Part shown: positions 49,211 through 59,083 of the stretch, in pieces
Layout of the letters: the number at the start of each line of letters is the position of its first letter
Numbering within the stretch: position 1 is the stretch's first letter
From: Betaproteobacteria bacterium
GTDB taxonomy: Bacteria; Pseudomonadota; Gammaproteobacteria; Burkholderiales; Burkholderiaceae_C
Direction: 5' to 3'
Length of the DNA stretch: 64,000 nt
Assembly (NCBI GenBank): GCA_025356445.1
Contig: JANXSZ010000007.1
Coordinates: forward strand, 1 to 64,000
The notes under the pieces: model-generated
Databases searched by the model: none
What the model was told of the DNA's origin: nothing
Seen by the model: only the letters and a program-made list of their open reading frames with translations
Made by a program: the position numbers and the translations under genes

Positions 49211-50493
49211 GGGGCACTCAAGAAAGTAGCCAGAGGTGCTTGGCGGCGCTCACCCAGCCCTGTGCGTTGGGCAACACCGGTGGTATTTTCAAAGGTGTAT
49301 TCAAGGCCTGCACGCAAGGTATTCTGGACAATATCGCGCCCCAAACTGCCCCGATCAAGGCGCTCGCGAAAGCCATCAACATACATGCTGACATCCTTGG
49401 TAACGGCATACACAAGCCCACCACCTAAACGAAGGCGGTTCAGTTCAGGGTTGGATTGGCCCGGTTGCAAGGCAATGGACTGGTAGCGTTGCAACTCGTT
49501 GGTAGCTTGCGCCGTAAGCCGTGTTTTAGGGGTAGCCTGCCAGCGCACAGCCGCTTGCACGCCAGTGGCGATGGTGTAAAGCGTGGTGCGGTCGGTGGTG
49601 CCGTAGGGACGGTTCCAGGCCTCCAGCGTCAGACGGGTCAGCGGTGAGTAGTCGTAGAGCACTCTCAATTCGGTGGTGAGGGCAGAGAAACTCTTGCCCG
49701 CCAGGCTGTCATAGCTGCGCTTTAACGCCGCCACGCGGCCGCTAAAGCGGGTGAACACGCTGTACTGCCAGTCGCTTTCCAGGTACAGCTCATTGTCTTG
49801 GTAGCGGGAATCAAGCAGCGCAATCTGCGCGGCAGTACGCTGGGGGAAATCCACCGAGGTGGCTCGCACCCCGACCCGGGCAGTAGAGTTGGTGCCCGTT
49901 TTAAGTCGCACCCCCGCATCAGCACTGAGTTCTGTGCTCTCAAAAACCAAGTTGATGGGCGAGTCGTAGCGCGTGCGCCGGCTGCGCAGAGTGAACGGAA
50001 GCTCGATATCAGGCGTGGCACGCAGGGCGAGCTCCACACTGTCGGTGGTACGGTGGGTCATCTCGCGGCTGGTCAGGCTGCCATCAAGGTAGCCGTACAG
50101 CTGCTGCTCCTGGCTGTGGAAAAGCTCGCCTTTCCACAACGTGCCATAACGCCATTCCAGCGCAGCGCGGTAGGCGTATTCGGTGCTGTCCAGCTGGGTC
50201 AGCTGGTTGTAATGGCGCCGCCCCAATTGGCCTGTCAGCACCAAGCGCGTATCGGGAGAGTCCAAAGGGTAGATCATCGCGCCTCGAACGTCGGTGCTGA
50301 GGATGGTGTCGCTAGGGCTGCTGATACCCAGCGTAGGGGGAATCACGGGCCCCTCGGTAAAACGCAAGGGGTTGGAGTCTGAGCGCAAAGCCGTATCGAG
50401 TTGCAACACCAGCTCAACAGCAGCGTACACGTGGAAGGGAAGGCACAGCGCCAGCGCGAACCCGCTTGCCCTTACCTTGAATGATGCAGCCAT
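49207..50493 (-). CDS. epsL: Outer-membrane beta-barrel protein, EpsL-like
   Basis: A 428-residue protein with a signal peptide (ASGFALALCLPFHVYA) and alternating strand pattern rich in Arg/Thr/Tyr over the whole length. The repeated features are similar to the EpsL family, which is linked to EpsE/F/G exopolysaccharide loci, and it probably aids polymer export through the outer membrane. It is encoded 3 nt after the glycosidase gene stop and is coupled to the deacetylase gene. The family assignment rests on context and general appearance more than on a sharp motif. Confidence 0.72.
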   Translation of the reverse strand: MAASFKVRASGFALALCLPFHVYAAVELVLQLDTALRSDSNPLRFTEGPVIPPTLGISSPSDTILSTDVRGAMIYPLDSPDTRLVLTGQLGRRHYNQLTQLDSTEYAYRAALEWRYGTLWKGELFHSQEQQLYGYLDGSLTSREMTHRTTDSVELALRATPDIELPFTLRSRRTRYDSPINLVFESTELSADAGVRLKTGTNSTARVGVRATSVDFPQRTAAQIALLDSRYQDNELYLESDWQYSVFTRFSGRVAALKRSYDSLAGKSFSALTTELRVLYDYSPLTRLTLEAWNRPYGTTDRTTLYTIATGVQAAVRWQATPKTRLTAQATNELQRYQSIALQPGQSNPELNRLRLGGGLVYAVTKDVSMYVDGFRERLDRGSLGRDIVQNTLRAGLEYTFENTTGVAQRTGLGERRQAPLATFLSAP

Positions 50494-50496
50494 GGT

Positions 50497-52980
50497 TTAT
50501 TTACTTTTAACGGGAGACGGGACGACAGGCACAGACACGCGGGTACGCACAATCTCATACCAGGGTGACTGGGGTGTTACCTCGTTTTGCAAGGTCAAAA
50601 TATCGTCCCCATTGAGTTTAAACACGGATGTGGCGGGCAACGGAGGCAAGCGCTGCCCCTGGAGATTGAGAGGATAGACCGTGAGCGTGGTTGATGGCTG
50701 CCCTACCGCTTTCAGTGTTAATTTCAAGGGCACACGGGCCATCCACAATGGCCCCTGGGCGTCCCTTGAACCAGAGGGCTTGCCTTGACTGGCGGCATTG
50801 GGCTCCAGCGTCCACCAACCATTACTGCGCTCGTAAGGAATCAGCTTTTGAGGCCTGGGTGGCAAGCTACCGGGTTGACTGCCCAGCACGTGGCCAGGCA
50901 CAGACACCAGCATGTGCGCTGACTGGCTGAGTGGCAGCGCATCGAGTGAAGTCACCATCACCGTGGCCATTTTTTGACGAGGATCCAGTGGCTCGAAACT
51001 CAAATTGCCCGCAGCAATGCGCTGACCAGGGGCAACCTGACCGGCAAATCCGGCGGATTGCGGCGCAGCGAACAGCAGCCGGGCTTCTTCAGGAGAATAG
51101 ACGCTAGCCTGGGTAGCGGCTGGCGTCACCGCCGTTTGATCCGCAGCAAACAGCGTGCTGTTGGCATTCAGCAGCGTACCCAGCTTGGTTTGAAAAATAC
51201 CTGCGGGTGTCCAAGGCGCAGCGTCTCGTGCCGTTGCACCCCGCCCTTCACGCTGCCGCAGCGCACCTCCCATGAGTAAGGATTTTGTGTCCAAGACTTG
51301 CGGGGCAGTGGCCGTGAGTACCGGCACCAGCCCCGATCTGAAAAGCTGTGCAGACTGCCCCATCACCGCCAACTTGGCCCAGTCACCTGACACACGAAAA
51401 CCCGAAGGCAAGACTCCCCAGTTATCGCCATCGGCATAGTCAAACTGGAACAAACCGTCCCAATCTTGCAGCGCAGCCAACACGGCCACCACTGGCGCGA
51501 TTTCTGCTCCTTGGCGGTTCGGATAGGCTTGGTTGTATTCGCTGACCACAAACGGGCGCTTCAGATCCCGGTGGCGACCCAGGTTAACCAGCGTTTGCAT
51601 GTCCGTGCCGGTCAATGAGCTGTCTTTGATGCGCCAGTCGTAGGGATCCCAAGCGGATTTGGGGAAATCGTAGTGGTCGACGTAAAAGTGTTCGTCCAGG
51701 TAGTCCATCCCCCCTTGCGAAAGGTAGTTCAGTGGCCCGCCATAACCCATTTGGGTGCCGGTGATCGGCACAAGCGGGCCAGCGACGCTGCGAACCGCTT
51801 GTTTCAGCGTTTCAAAATAATATTGATCAGTGTCCGCAATGAAACGCACAAAGTCCATGCTGCGCTGCACCGGGCCAACCGGTTCGCTGTTCTGGCCCCA
51901 GCCCTGGCCGATGTTGACCCAGACCATCGCGCGTTGCAGCAGCGCATACAAATGGTCAATCACTTTGCTTAACGTACCAGGCTGCTGCTGGCCCGTGCGC
52001 AAAGCATCGGCTTCACCAGGGGTCATCAAGGGCTGTGGTCCGGTGCTTGCACAACCCGCCCAACGCGCGCAAGCCTTGTCGATGGAACCGTAGGTGCGCA
52101 CCAGCCACGCATTCCATTGGCCTGCTAGCTCAATCCCATAGGCGCCCTGCATGGCATCAGACCAGTCCTGGGTGTTCCACGCCTGCCAAGTTGACGCCAA
52201 AGAGGACTCATTACGAAGCTCTACCATGGCAAGCTGAGGGTCATTGCCTAAGGCCAATTGGCGGATCAGCTCTTGCGCATAGCGGGTTTGCAGGGTGATC
52301 AGGCTGGGGTAAAAAATATGTGCAGGTGAAGCAGGGGGCATGGCCGCATCCCCTGGCAGTGGGGGAAGACCATCCACACTAGGCCGAAAACGGTAGCCCA
52401 CATTCAGGTTCAGGTTGGCGTAGATGCCCTCCTCCTTCAACGCTTTTAAAAACCCCCTGAGACGATCTACCGCTTTGCGGTTAAAGCTGGGGTAAGGGCC
52501 TTGGGTCAGCACACTGTGTGTTTGGTCTGCGTTGGCATCTGGGGTGGAGTCCAGATGGTGCAAGCGCACGGCGTTAACCCCCAACGACCGCAAGCGGCGG
52601 GCAATACGGCGAGCGGTTTCGGACTCTGGGAAGTTCGCGTTGTAGCTGAGGTTGACACCGTAGAGACGTACCCGACGGTCGTCAGCAGTACCCGTTTGGC
52701 CGTCGGCACCAACGGCAAAGAAATGGCCTTGCCAAACGGCAATCCGGTCTGCAGGCGTTAAAGCGGCATTCAACGCGCTTTGGTCTGGCGGGCCGGTGAA
52801 CGGCGCTTGAGCCAAGGCTTGAGATGAACTCGAACCTTGATTTGGGGACTCTCCGACATCCAGCATGTAGTAAGGACTGGCCGCCTGTGCGGTCATGACC
52901 CCCATAGCCAACAGCCCCATGACACCGTGAACAAGGGTTTTCAATGCGGCGCTCCATAAGGCCTTCAGCAAGCGAACCAT
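50497..52980 (-). CDS. Exported clan GH-A glycoside hydrolase of the eps locus
   Basis: An 827-residue protein with a signal peptide (LVHGVMGLLAMGVMTAQAAS). Residues about 75-510 form a TIM barrel of the GH5/GH39 kind: LYGVNLSYNANFPES, AVRLHHLDST, predicted acid/base E258 in VELRNESSL, and nucleophile E481 in PFVVSEYNQAY. Residues about 540-827 are beta-rich. In this setting it may trim or release the polymer in the periplasm or at the surface. I start at 52980; the frame continues nine codons upstream into the wzy-like stop. The exact GH family is not certain. Confidence 0.82.
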   Translation of the reverse strand: MVRLLKALWSAALKTLVHGVMGLLAMGVMTAQAASPYYMLDVGESPNQGSSSSQALAQAPFTGPPDQSALNAALTPADRIAVWQGHFFAVGADGQTGTADDRRVRLYGVNLSYNANFPESETARRIARRLRSLGVNAVRLHHLDSTPDANADQTHSVLTQGPYPSFNRKAVDRLRGFLKALKEEGIYANLNLNVGYRFRPSVDGLPPLPGDAAMPPASPAHIFYPSLITLQTRYAQELIRQLALGNDPQLAMVELRNESSLASTWQAWNTQDWSDAMQGAYGIELAGQWNAWLVRTYGSIDKACARWAGCASTGPQPLMTPGEADALRTGQQQPGTLSKVIDHLYALLQRAMVWVNIGQGWGQNSEPVGPVQRSMDFVRFIADTDQYYFETLKQAVRSVAGPLVPITGTQMGYGGPLNYLSQGGMDYLDEHFYVDHYDFPKSAWDPYDWRIKDSSLTGTDMQTLVNLGRHRDLKRPFVVSEYNQAYPNRQGAEIAPVVAVLAALQDWDGLFQFDYADGDNWGVLPSGFRVSGDWAKLAVMGQSAQLFRSGLVPVLTATAPQVLDTKSLLMGGALRQREGRGATARDAAPWTPAGIFQTKLGTLLNANSTLFAADQTAVTPAATQASVYSPEEARLLFAAPQSAGFAGQVAPGQRIAAGNLSFEPLDPRQKMATVMVTSLDALPLSQSAHMLVSVPGHVLGSQPGSLPPRPQKLIPYERSNGWWTLEPNAASQGKPSGSRDAQGPLWMARVPLKLTLKAVGQPSTTLTVYPLNLQGQRLPPLPATSVFKLNGDDILTLQNEVTPQSPWYEIVRTRVSVPVVPSPVKSK

Positions 52981-52984
52981 AGGT

Positions 52985-54364
52985 TCAGGCCACCTCGCCC
53001 GGCGCATCGGCTTGTGCCCGGCGCCGGTACGGCTTAGGCTTGAGACTGACGCGTTCTGGCACTGACCGGGGCATGCGTTGGTTCAGCGCTGACGTGGTGC
53101 TGATACAAGCCAACACCAATTGAATGAAGGGAAAGGTCACCCCTCTGAACATCGAACTCTCGGTCAAGTTGGAGAACAGTGTGGTGACCAAAATCGAAGC
53201 GAACAATGCAGCAGCTGCCCGGTCAAGCCGCACCAAGCGGCTCAAACTGGCCCAAAAAGACACCAAGAAGCCCACGAACAAAGCAACCCCAACAGCACCC
53301 AATTCGTTCAAAAAATCAAGATACCCGTTATGCGCCTGATAGGGGATCCAGGGCAATTTGTCCAAAATAGGCTGCGAAGGGCTACCCGGCCCGAGCCAAA
53401 ATGCGCCATAGCCAATCCCCATGAGCCAATGCTTGTCAATCTCAACGGCGAGCGGTTCCCAAATATCGGCCCGCCCCGTCAAGTCGGCACTCTTGCCGAA
53501 CAGACTGGCGACCGGCGCTATCACCTCTTCTCGATCGGGCAGGTGGCCTTCAAAAATGAAAAATACATGGGTCATCAGCACAACGACCAACCCCAAAGTC
53601 ACCAGCAAGCGCTGTAGCCACAAGGGCGAGCCAATGTGTTGTTTGTTCAATACCCAAAAAGTAACCACGCCCAAAGCGGCAATCGCGATGCTGGTAGAGC
53701 TTTTGGACATGACGACGCACAGCAAACTTAAGGCCATGCCTGACCACAGCACAGAGCGCTTGAACACACCTGAACGCCATACAGCAACCCACAGCAGCGT
53801 GCTGAGCGCCCCGATCGCACCCAGCGTGTTTTTACCTGACACAATGCCGCGCCAGGCGTAGCCAAAATAAGCATCAATGCCCAAAGAAGGAAAGGCGATG
53901 GCCGCGATGGCCGATGCCAATTCGATCGCCGTCAGCGCTGCCAGCATGACCTGTACAGCGTGCGTCCATGGTCGGCGATCCATCTGCACGGCAAGACTGA
54001 GCAGAATCAGCCCGCCAAATTGAATCGCCTTTTTAAGCGTGACACCCACCTCTGGCGACCATACTGTGCTGGCCGCGCAGTACACGCACAAGGCAAGCAG
54101 AAAGGGGTTCGCTACACGCAAATTCACCACAGCTTGCGCAAAGTGACGGTACACAATCAAGGCCGCAACAGCAAAAACACCGCCCCACTGCAACTTCACG
54201 GCCAATGACCCTTCCACCGCACCCGCGTTTTCTTCCGAGTCCTGCCATGAAAATCCAGAAGGCAGCAAAGCAAAGAGAACCGTGGTGAACAGCAGGTAAG
54301 CGATGAGGCGTGACTCCCATGGAGCAACTTCGTTAGCGACCAAAGCTCTCACATCACGCCCCAT
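52985..54364 (-). CDS. O-antigen ligase/polymerase-like membrane protein (Wzy type)
   Basis: A 459-residue protein with ten to twelve helices and a large periplasmic loop (about 260-340) containing RADIWEPLAVEIDKHWLMGIGYGAFW and YQAHNGYLDFLNELG, cited by HNGYLDFLNELG. This is the Wzy_C/O-antigen ligase hallmark. It should polymerise lipid-linked repeat units of the exopolysaccharide. It overlaps the glycosyltransferase gene by 11 nt. The C-terminus has a basic cytoplasmic tail (RVSLKPKPYRRR). Confidence 0.9.
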   Translation of the reverse strand: MGRDVRALVANEVAPWESRLIAYLLFTTVLFALLPSGFSWQDSEENAGAVEGSLAVKLQWGGVFAVAALIVYRHFAQAVVNLRVANPFLLALCVYCAASTVWSPEVGVTLKKAIQFGGLILLSLAVQMDRRPWTHAVQVMLAALTAIELASAIAAIAFPSLGIDAYFGYAWRGIVSGKNTLGAIGALSTLLWVAVWRSGVFKRSVLWSGMALSLLCVVMSKSSTSIAIAALGVVTFWVLNKQHIGSPLWLQRLLVTLGLVVVLMTHVFFIFEGHLPDREEVIAPVASLFGKSADLTGRADIWEPLAVEIDKHWLMGIGYGAFWLGPGSPSQPILDKLPWIPYQAHNGYLDFLNELGAVGVALFVGFLVSFWASLSRLVRLDRAAAALFASILVTTLFSNLTESSMFRGVTFPFIQLVLACISTTSALNQRMPRSVPERVSLKPKPYRRRAQADAPGEVA

Positions 54365-55274
54365 ACTCTTTGTATTGAAAGCGTGTCATGCCCGTCAGCC
54401 GCCCCACCTGCATCATGGCAATACGTGCCCAGTGGAATGATTTTGTGCGAGAAATGGGCCATATGCAGACCAGTATGGCAACACTAGCTATCAATTGAAT
54501 AGCAGATCGCACAGTTAAAACGAATCCCCTCACGCGCTTGACAGGCGCAGGCATGCGATACAACTCGGTGCGAATCCAGGTCTGCCCAACCCGAAATGAG
54601 CGGCGCAACAACCAGCGGGCATTGGCACGCTCAAGCGGAACGTCTTCAGAAACCGGGGCCTCATCGCACCACACAAAGGTGCAGCCCTGGGCCTGCAGGT
54701 CACGAAACAGCAGGCTGTCCTCCCCACCAGTGCGACCAAAAGCCACATCAAACGGGCCAGGAATGGTCTTGAGACGTGCGGCCCTGATAAGGACATTGCC
54801 AGTACGGGCATCGCGGTCGTCAATGGGTGTGCCGGTAGCAAAACGGGTGCGGTCAAAATAGCCACCGGCTTGCAACCATGCAGGCGTGCCCGGCAGGTAG
54901 CGGGGAACAACAGGGGCGAACACAGCATCTGCGTTGAAACGGTGCTGGGTTTCAACCAGGCGCAACAGCCAATCCGTGGCCGGAGTTTCGTCATCATCAA
55001 TCAAAGCAATCCATTCACCGGTCGCCTTGTTCACAGCAGTGTTTCGGGCAATGGAAATATTGGCCTCTGGCACATGAACGAAATGCAGCGAAAAACCAGC
55101 GGGAGCCGCCCAAGCCTGCAAGACCGGGCGAGCAGAATGCGCAGGGTCGTTGTCCACCACGATCAACTCAACCTGGGCATGGAGCGTTCCCAGGTTTTGC
55201 TGCCCCACAGCATCCAACAAGGCGGCCAGCAACGCCGGGCGGCGAAACGTACAGATACACACACTGATGTTCAT
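54354..55274 (-). CDS. Glycosyltransferase family 2
   Basis: A 306-residue GT-A enzyme. It starts ISVCICTFRRPALLAALLDAV, followed by VDNDPAHSARPV and the metal-binding ALIDDDETPATDW. A C-terminal helix (about 258-278) would attach it to the membrane. It adds a sugar to the lipid-linked exopolysaccharide unit; donor and acceptor are not readable. It lies 7 nt after wzx. Part of the C-terminal helix is encoded by a dispersed repeat copy at 54484-54510. Confidence 0.92.
   Translation of the reverse strand: MNISVCICTFRRPALLAALLDAVGQQNLGTLHAQVELIVVDNDPAHSARPVLQAWAAPAGFSLHFVHVPEANISIARNTAVNKATGEWIALIDDDETPATDWLLRLVETQHRFNADAVFAPVVPRYLPGTPAWLQAGGYFDRTRFATGTPIDDRDARTGNVLIRAARLKTIPGPFDVAFGRTGGEDSLLFRDLQAQGCTFVWCDEAPVSEDVPLERANARWLLRRSFRVGQTWIRTELYRMPAPVKRVRGFVLTVRSAIQLIASVAILVCIWPISRTKSFHWARIAMMQVGRLTGMTRFQYKEYGA
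54484..54510 (-). repeat. Dispersed palindromic repeat, copy in the GT2 gene
   Basis: On the minus strand TGCGATCTGCTATTCAATTG followed by ATAGCTAG, a near-palindrome GCTATTCAATTGATAGC. It matches the right half of the pattern seen at other sites and encodes part of the C-terminal hydrophobic helix. Confidence 0.5.
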
Positions 55275-55281
55275 AGCTCGA

Positions 55282-56556
55282 TTATTCCAGCGCCAGCTGC
55301 TGCTGTCTCGCTTTGGGCAGCAGGTAAACCCAATTCACCAACAACTCCCAAGCTTCGACGGTAATCATGGCCCCCAGTGCGCCCATCACACCAAACCGTG
55401 GCATGAGCACCCAGCAAGCCACGAGCAATACCGGCAACGACGCCAGACCTTGCCAAAACAAGGCCTTGAACGCACCAAAGCTGGTGAGCAAAGTCGTACC
55501 CACGTTGCGTGCCGAATTGACCGCAAAATAAATGCCCCAGAGCAGCAACAGGTGCGAAATATGCTGGTATTTTTCACCCAGCACATGGCTAGATAGCCAG
55601 GGAAACGCCAGCCACAGAACGACCACGTACACCACGGTGAACCCCTCCATCGCCAGCGTTGACTTCAGCAAAAATCCGCGAATAGAGTCCCACTCTGTTG
55701 CAGCAATCATTTGGCCCAAAGTGGGGCGAGCCACCCGCGACCATGCCACACCCAGTATCGAAATAGGAATCAGCAGCAGCCGTGCGGCATTCAAATCCGC
55801 CAACGCAGCCACCCCCAGAAAACCGCCAGCCACATACAGATAGCTGTTGTTGACCAACCACCCTGCAATCGACCCGATCAAGGCCCAGCGGCTGAGCGAC
55901 CACAGCAACTGGAAATCAGTCACATAATGCCGCCAGGTCGCGCTTGACCCTTCTGTATTCACCAAATCAGTGCTGTACAGCACAGCGACGATACCGTTCG
56001 CGGCGGCCAGCAAGCACATGATTTCCGTCACCGTGACATGGTCTACAAGCAGTAACAACGCTGACCCCAACACCGTCATGGCAACAAAAATAGCATCCAG
56101 CTTGGCCACGATATCTGGCCTGGACTCAATGAACAACGCTGTGCGGCAGTACTCGCGGCAACCCAGGGCAAAGATGAATGCGGCAAATGCCAAGGCCAGG
56201 CTGAGTGGATTTTCAGACAGCCCAACCGTGGTCGACAGCACACCAATACCCACACCTGCCATGACCGCCAACAGCCCTGACGCAGCCCATTGAATGCGCA
56301 ACGTTCTCGCGACTAACGTGACACGTTCATCCACAGACCGTCTGGCCGACAGTGTGGTAAGTGCTGAACCGATCAAGGCATCGAGCAATGTGGTGCTCAG
56401 CACCCCGGCAGCGAACAACTGGGAATAAAGGCCGTAGGTCTCTTTGGAGGCATAGCGGATAAGGGCGATACCTATACCGAAATTCAGCCCACTGAGCAAC
56501 ACCTGATCGACCATGGACACAATCGACCGCGAGAGAAACGGTTTAGGCGCAGTCAA
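55282..56556 (-). CDS. Polysaccharide flippase (Wzx-like, MATE/MVF superfamily)
   Basis: A 424-residue membrane protein with about twelve helices. It begins SIVSMVDQVLLSGLNFGIGIALIR, cited by MVDQVLLSGLNFGIG, typical of lipid-linked oligosaccharide translocases. It should move undecaprenyl-linked repeat units to the periplasmic side for polymerisation. Its ATG overlaps the epsG stop as ATGA, and the next gene starts 7 nt after its stop. Confidence 0.88.
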   Translation of the reverse strand: MTAPKPFLSRSIVSMVDQVLLSGLNFGIGIALIRYASKETYGLYSQLFAAGVLSTTLLDALIGSALTTLSARRSVDERVTLVARTLRIQWAASGLLAVMAGVGIGVLSTTVGLSENPLSLALAFAAFIFALGCREYCRTALFIESRPDIVAKLDAIFVAMTVLGSALLLLVDHVTVTEIMCLLAAANGIVAVLYSTDLVNTEGSSATWRHYVTDFQLLWSLSRWALIGSIAGWLVNNSYLYVAGGFLGVAALADLNAARLLLIPISILGVAWSRVARPTLGQMIAATEWDSIRGFLLKSTLAMEGFTVVYVVVLWLAFPWLSSHVLGEKYQHISHLLLLWGIYFAVNSARNVGTTLLTSFGAFKALFWQGLASLPVLLVACWVLMPRFGVMGALGAMITVEAWELLVNWVYLLPKARQQQLALE

Positions 56557-57626
56557 GCGTCACCTGCGTTACGGCGAAAAAGACGGCGCCAAACCCATGC
56601 GAATGGAAACGCAACAATCGACGCGGCAGAGGCCCAAAACCCTCGCCCCGAAGTGGCCAAGCGCGTGGGCTGGTTGTACACCGTTCCCAACACCTCCACG
56701 CCTATGGCAGCAATCTCATTTTTCGCTTTTTTAAGGTCGGAAAGCCGGGTCACGTTTTCACGGGCAACAAACAAGGCACGGCCTGTCTGGCGGGCAATCG
56801 CTTGCGCATCAGCCCACTGCATGGAGGAAGGCGTGTCCACCACGAACACGGTCACTTGCTTGGCAAAGTGCTCCAGTAACCCTGCAAGCTTGGGTGCGCT
56901 GATGATTTCCAACGGGTTAGGCGGCAACGGCCCCGACCCCAGCACCCAAAACTGTGGCATCACCTCCGGTATCGCCTCAAGCGATCGCGCACTGCGCTTG
57001 GCCAAAATCGTGGACAGGCCAGTCTGGTTGGACAAACCAAACAGCTTGTGCTGCACAGGGTTGCGCAAATTGGCATCAATCAGCATGGTCTTGATGTTGA
57101 GCTGCGCGAAAGCTATTGCCAAACTGGCGGCAATATGGCTTTTACCTTCGTTTTTGAGCGGACTCAAGACCGCTATGGCGATGCTGAAACCATCCCCCAA
57201 GCGCTCAAGCACCTCTGAACGCAGGCGTTTGATGGCCTCTGCGGCTTCGCTACCGGGGGCATGCACGATAGCCAGCGTGGCGCTGATTTTGGATGCCAGC
57301 CCATTGCCCTCAAAGGTAGCGTAGTTGAACTGCTTGCCCAGCACCTCACTCACTTCACCCTCGGTCAACAAGCCCAGCCGCACTGCAGCCTCTCCAAAGC
57401 GTATGTGCAGACGGTTTTGCAGCTGTACGATTTCCTCAACTTCTTCGGGTGTAAGTTTGTTGGCCTTGATGTACGCATCACCCATGCGCCCCTTGCGCAT
57501 CACCACTTCAGGCGACAGGTTACTGAATGCAGAAGCCGTCGGGTCTATCGGAGTGAAGACCGAAGGTTCATTGAAATCGGGGGCCGCCGCAGAAGGCTCA
57601 AATCGGGGACGCTTGGGAGATGTCAT
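56553..57626 (-). CDS. epsG: EpsG-type polysaccharide chain-length ATPase (BY-kinase-like)
   Basis: A 357-residue protein. Residues about 37-105 resemble the MshEN/GspE N-terminal domain (MGDAYIKANKLTPEEVEEIV, RFGEAAVRLGLLTEGEVSEVLG). Residues about 115-325 form a MinD/CpsD-like ATPase with Walker A SPLKNEGKSH (K162), MLIDANLRNP and VFVVDTPSSMQW. It lacks the C-terminal tyrosine cluster of true BY-kinases (tail WRRLFRRNAGDA), so autophosphorylation is unlikely. It works with EpsF in regulating chain length at the inner membrane. It lies 9 nt after epsF. Confidence 0.85.
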   Translation of the reverse strand: MTSPKRPRFEPSAAAPDFNEPSVFTPIDPTASAFSNLSPEVVMRKGRMGDAYIKANKLTPEEVEEIVQLQNRLHIRFGEAAVRLGLLTEGEVSEVLGKQFNYATFEGNGLASKISATLAIVHAPGSEAAEAIKRLRSEVLERLGDGFSIAIAVLSPLKNEGKSHIAASLAIAFAQLNIKTMLIDANLRNPVQHKLFGLSNQTGLSTILAKRSARSLEAIPEVMPQFWVLGSGPLPPNPLEIISAPKLAGLLEHFAKQVTVFVVDTPSSMQWADAQAIARQTGRALFVARENVTRLSDLKKAKNEIAAIGVEVLGTVYNQPTRLATSGRGFWASAASIVAFPFAWVWRRLFRRNAGDA

Positions 57627-57635
57627 TGCAGCCTC

Positions 57636-59024
57636 TCAAGCGTTGCGCTGGCCAACACGGCCTAGCACGTCGATGTTGAGCTCACGCTCCAAATCATCCA
57701 CGTGACGTAAGCGGCGACCGCTCAACTCCGTCAGAAAGACCAACCCGAGTCCCAATAACAAACCCACGGGAAGGCTCATCAGCAGGTTCGAGCGCAGTTT
57801 GGGCTTGGAATGGGTGTAAGGCGCGACGGCCCAACGCAAAACAGCCAAGCTCGGGCTGTTGACATTGCTGGCAATCAGTAATTCATCGTATTTTTGAACT
57901 GCTGAGTTGTAGATTTTTTGCACACTTTCCATTTGCCGCTGATAGGAGCCAATCACATCACGGTGTTTTTTCATTTCGAGCAGTTTTCTTTGCTTGTCTT
58001 GAATTTCACTCGACAAGGTTTGGGCCTGTTGGTCAAACCGACGCTCTTCCATCAAGGCTGCATTGAGCGCGATTTGGGATTCACGGTTCAAGCGCTGCAC
58101 CAGAATGTCACGCTCGGCCAGCACTATTTTGAATTTAGGGTGATTACGCCCGTAGACGCTGCCCACCTCTGCGGTTTGTCGCTCCAGATCCGCCAAGCGC
58201 AAACGCAACTCAGGTATGCCGCGTTGTAACGCAATTTCAGGAATTTCTGAAGCGGGAACGCCTGATTTGACCATTGCTTCAATGGCCCTGTGTTTCGAGT
58301 TGGCTTCCAGCCGCAGACCCTGGATGGTGGTTTGCTTGGATGACAGCTCGTTGAGCTGGCGCGACCCCATGTCGAGTCGCTCATCTGCATCCACAATGCC
58401 GTATTTTTGCTGGTATTCAGTGATCGAGGTTTGTATTTGATCCAGCTCATGGCGCAGGGTTTCAAGCTGCACACTGTACTGTTCTTGCCGGGATTTGGCA
58501 GGCGCAGAGCTGATACGCAACACCAAGTCCATATAAGCTTGAATGGCCGCGTTCAGTGCATCCCTGGCGTAGTTGGCGCTGCTGGCGGAGTAGCGCAACT
58601 CCACCACACGGCTGCTTTTTCTCAGTACGACTTCCAATTCTTTGCCAATGCTTTCAACCAAAAGACTGCGGGCCTTGGCCTCACCGTCTTTTTCAATCAT
58701 TTTTTTGACGCTGTCCCGGGACATCATCTTGGTGACGTCAATCACTTGGTTGGCGACTTCCTCGCTTTTTATCATGTCAACCTGTGTCTGCATGTAGCTC
58801 TCGTCCAGCACAGGGCTGAACTGGCGACCTGCCAGCGGGTCATTGGCCCTATAGTCAATAAACAACTCAGCCGTAGCGGTATACGATTTGGGTAAAAACT
58901 CGGTCAATGCGAACGTGGCCATGACGGTCAACGCCAGCACCATAAAGATGGTGAATTTGCGGGCCTTCAGAATAGCAAACAGCTGTGCAAAAGACAGCCC
59001 GCTGGCAGGAATATCGGTGGTCAT
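57636..59024 (-). CDS. epsF: Polysaccharide co-polymerase / chain-length determinant (Wzz/EpsF)
   Basis: A 462-residue inner-membrane protein. Two transmembrane helices (about 28-48 and 415-437) enclose a long periplasmic part with coiled coils (about 165-390). The N-terminal Wzz motif includes FAQLFAILKARKFTIFMVLA and SYTATAELFIDYRANDP. The proximal PxxP region is around the second helix. It sets the length of the polymer together with EpsG and the Wza-like EpsE. It lies 59 nt after epsE. Confidence 0.92.
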   Translation of the reverse strand: MTTDIPASGLSFAQLFAILKARKFTIFMVLALTVMATFALTEFLPKSYTATAELFIDYRANDPLAGRQFSPVLDESYMQTQVDMIKSEEVANQVIDVTKMMSRDSVKKMIEKDGEAKARSLLVESIGKELEVVLRKSSRVVELRYSASSANYARDALNAAIQAYMDLVLRISSAPAKSRQEQYSVQLETLRHELDQIQTSITEYQQKYGIVDADERLDMGSRQLNELSSKQTTIQGLRLEANSKHRAIEAMVKSGVPASEIPEIALQRGIPELRLRLADLERQTAEVGSVYGRNHPKFKIVLAERDILVQRLNRESQIALNAALMEERRFDQQAQTLSSEIQDKQRKLLEMKKHRDVIGSYQRQMESVQKIYNSAVQKYDELLIASNVNSPSLAVLRWAVAPYTHSKPKLRSNLLMSLPVGLLLGLGLVFLTELSGRRLRHVDDLERELNIDVLGRVGQRNA

Positions 59025-59083
59025 TGGGTCAGGATGGGTAATCGTGGCAAGAGCTTTGGCTGTCGTGTTGAAAGGCTACAAGG

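Noticed and set aside
56553-57626. A tyrosine autokinase call for EpsG
   Set aside because: The ATPase motifs are present but the C-terminal tyrosine cluster is missing.
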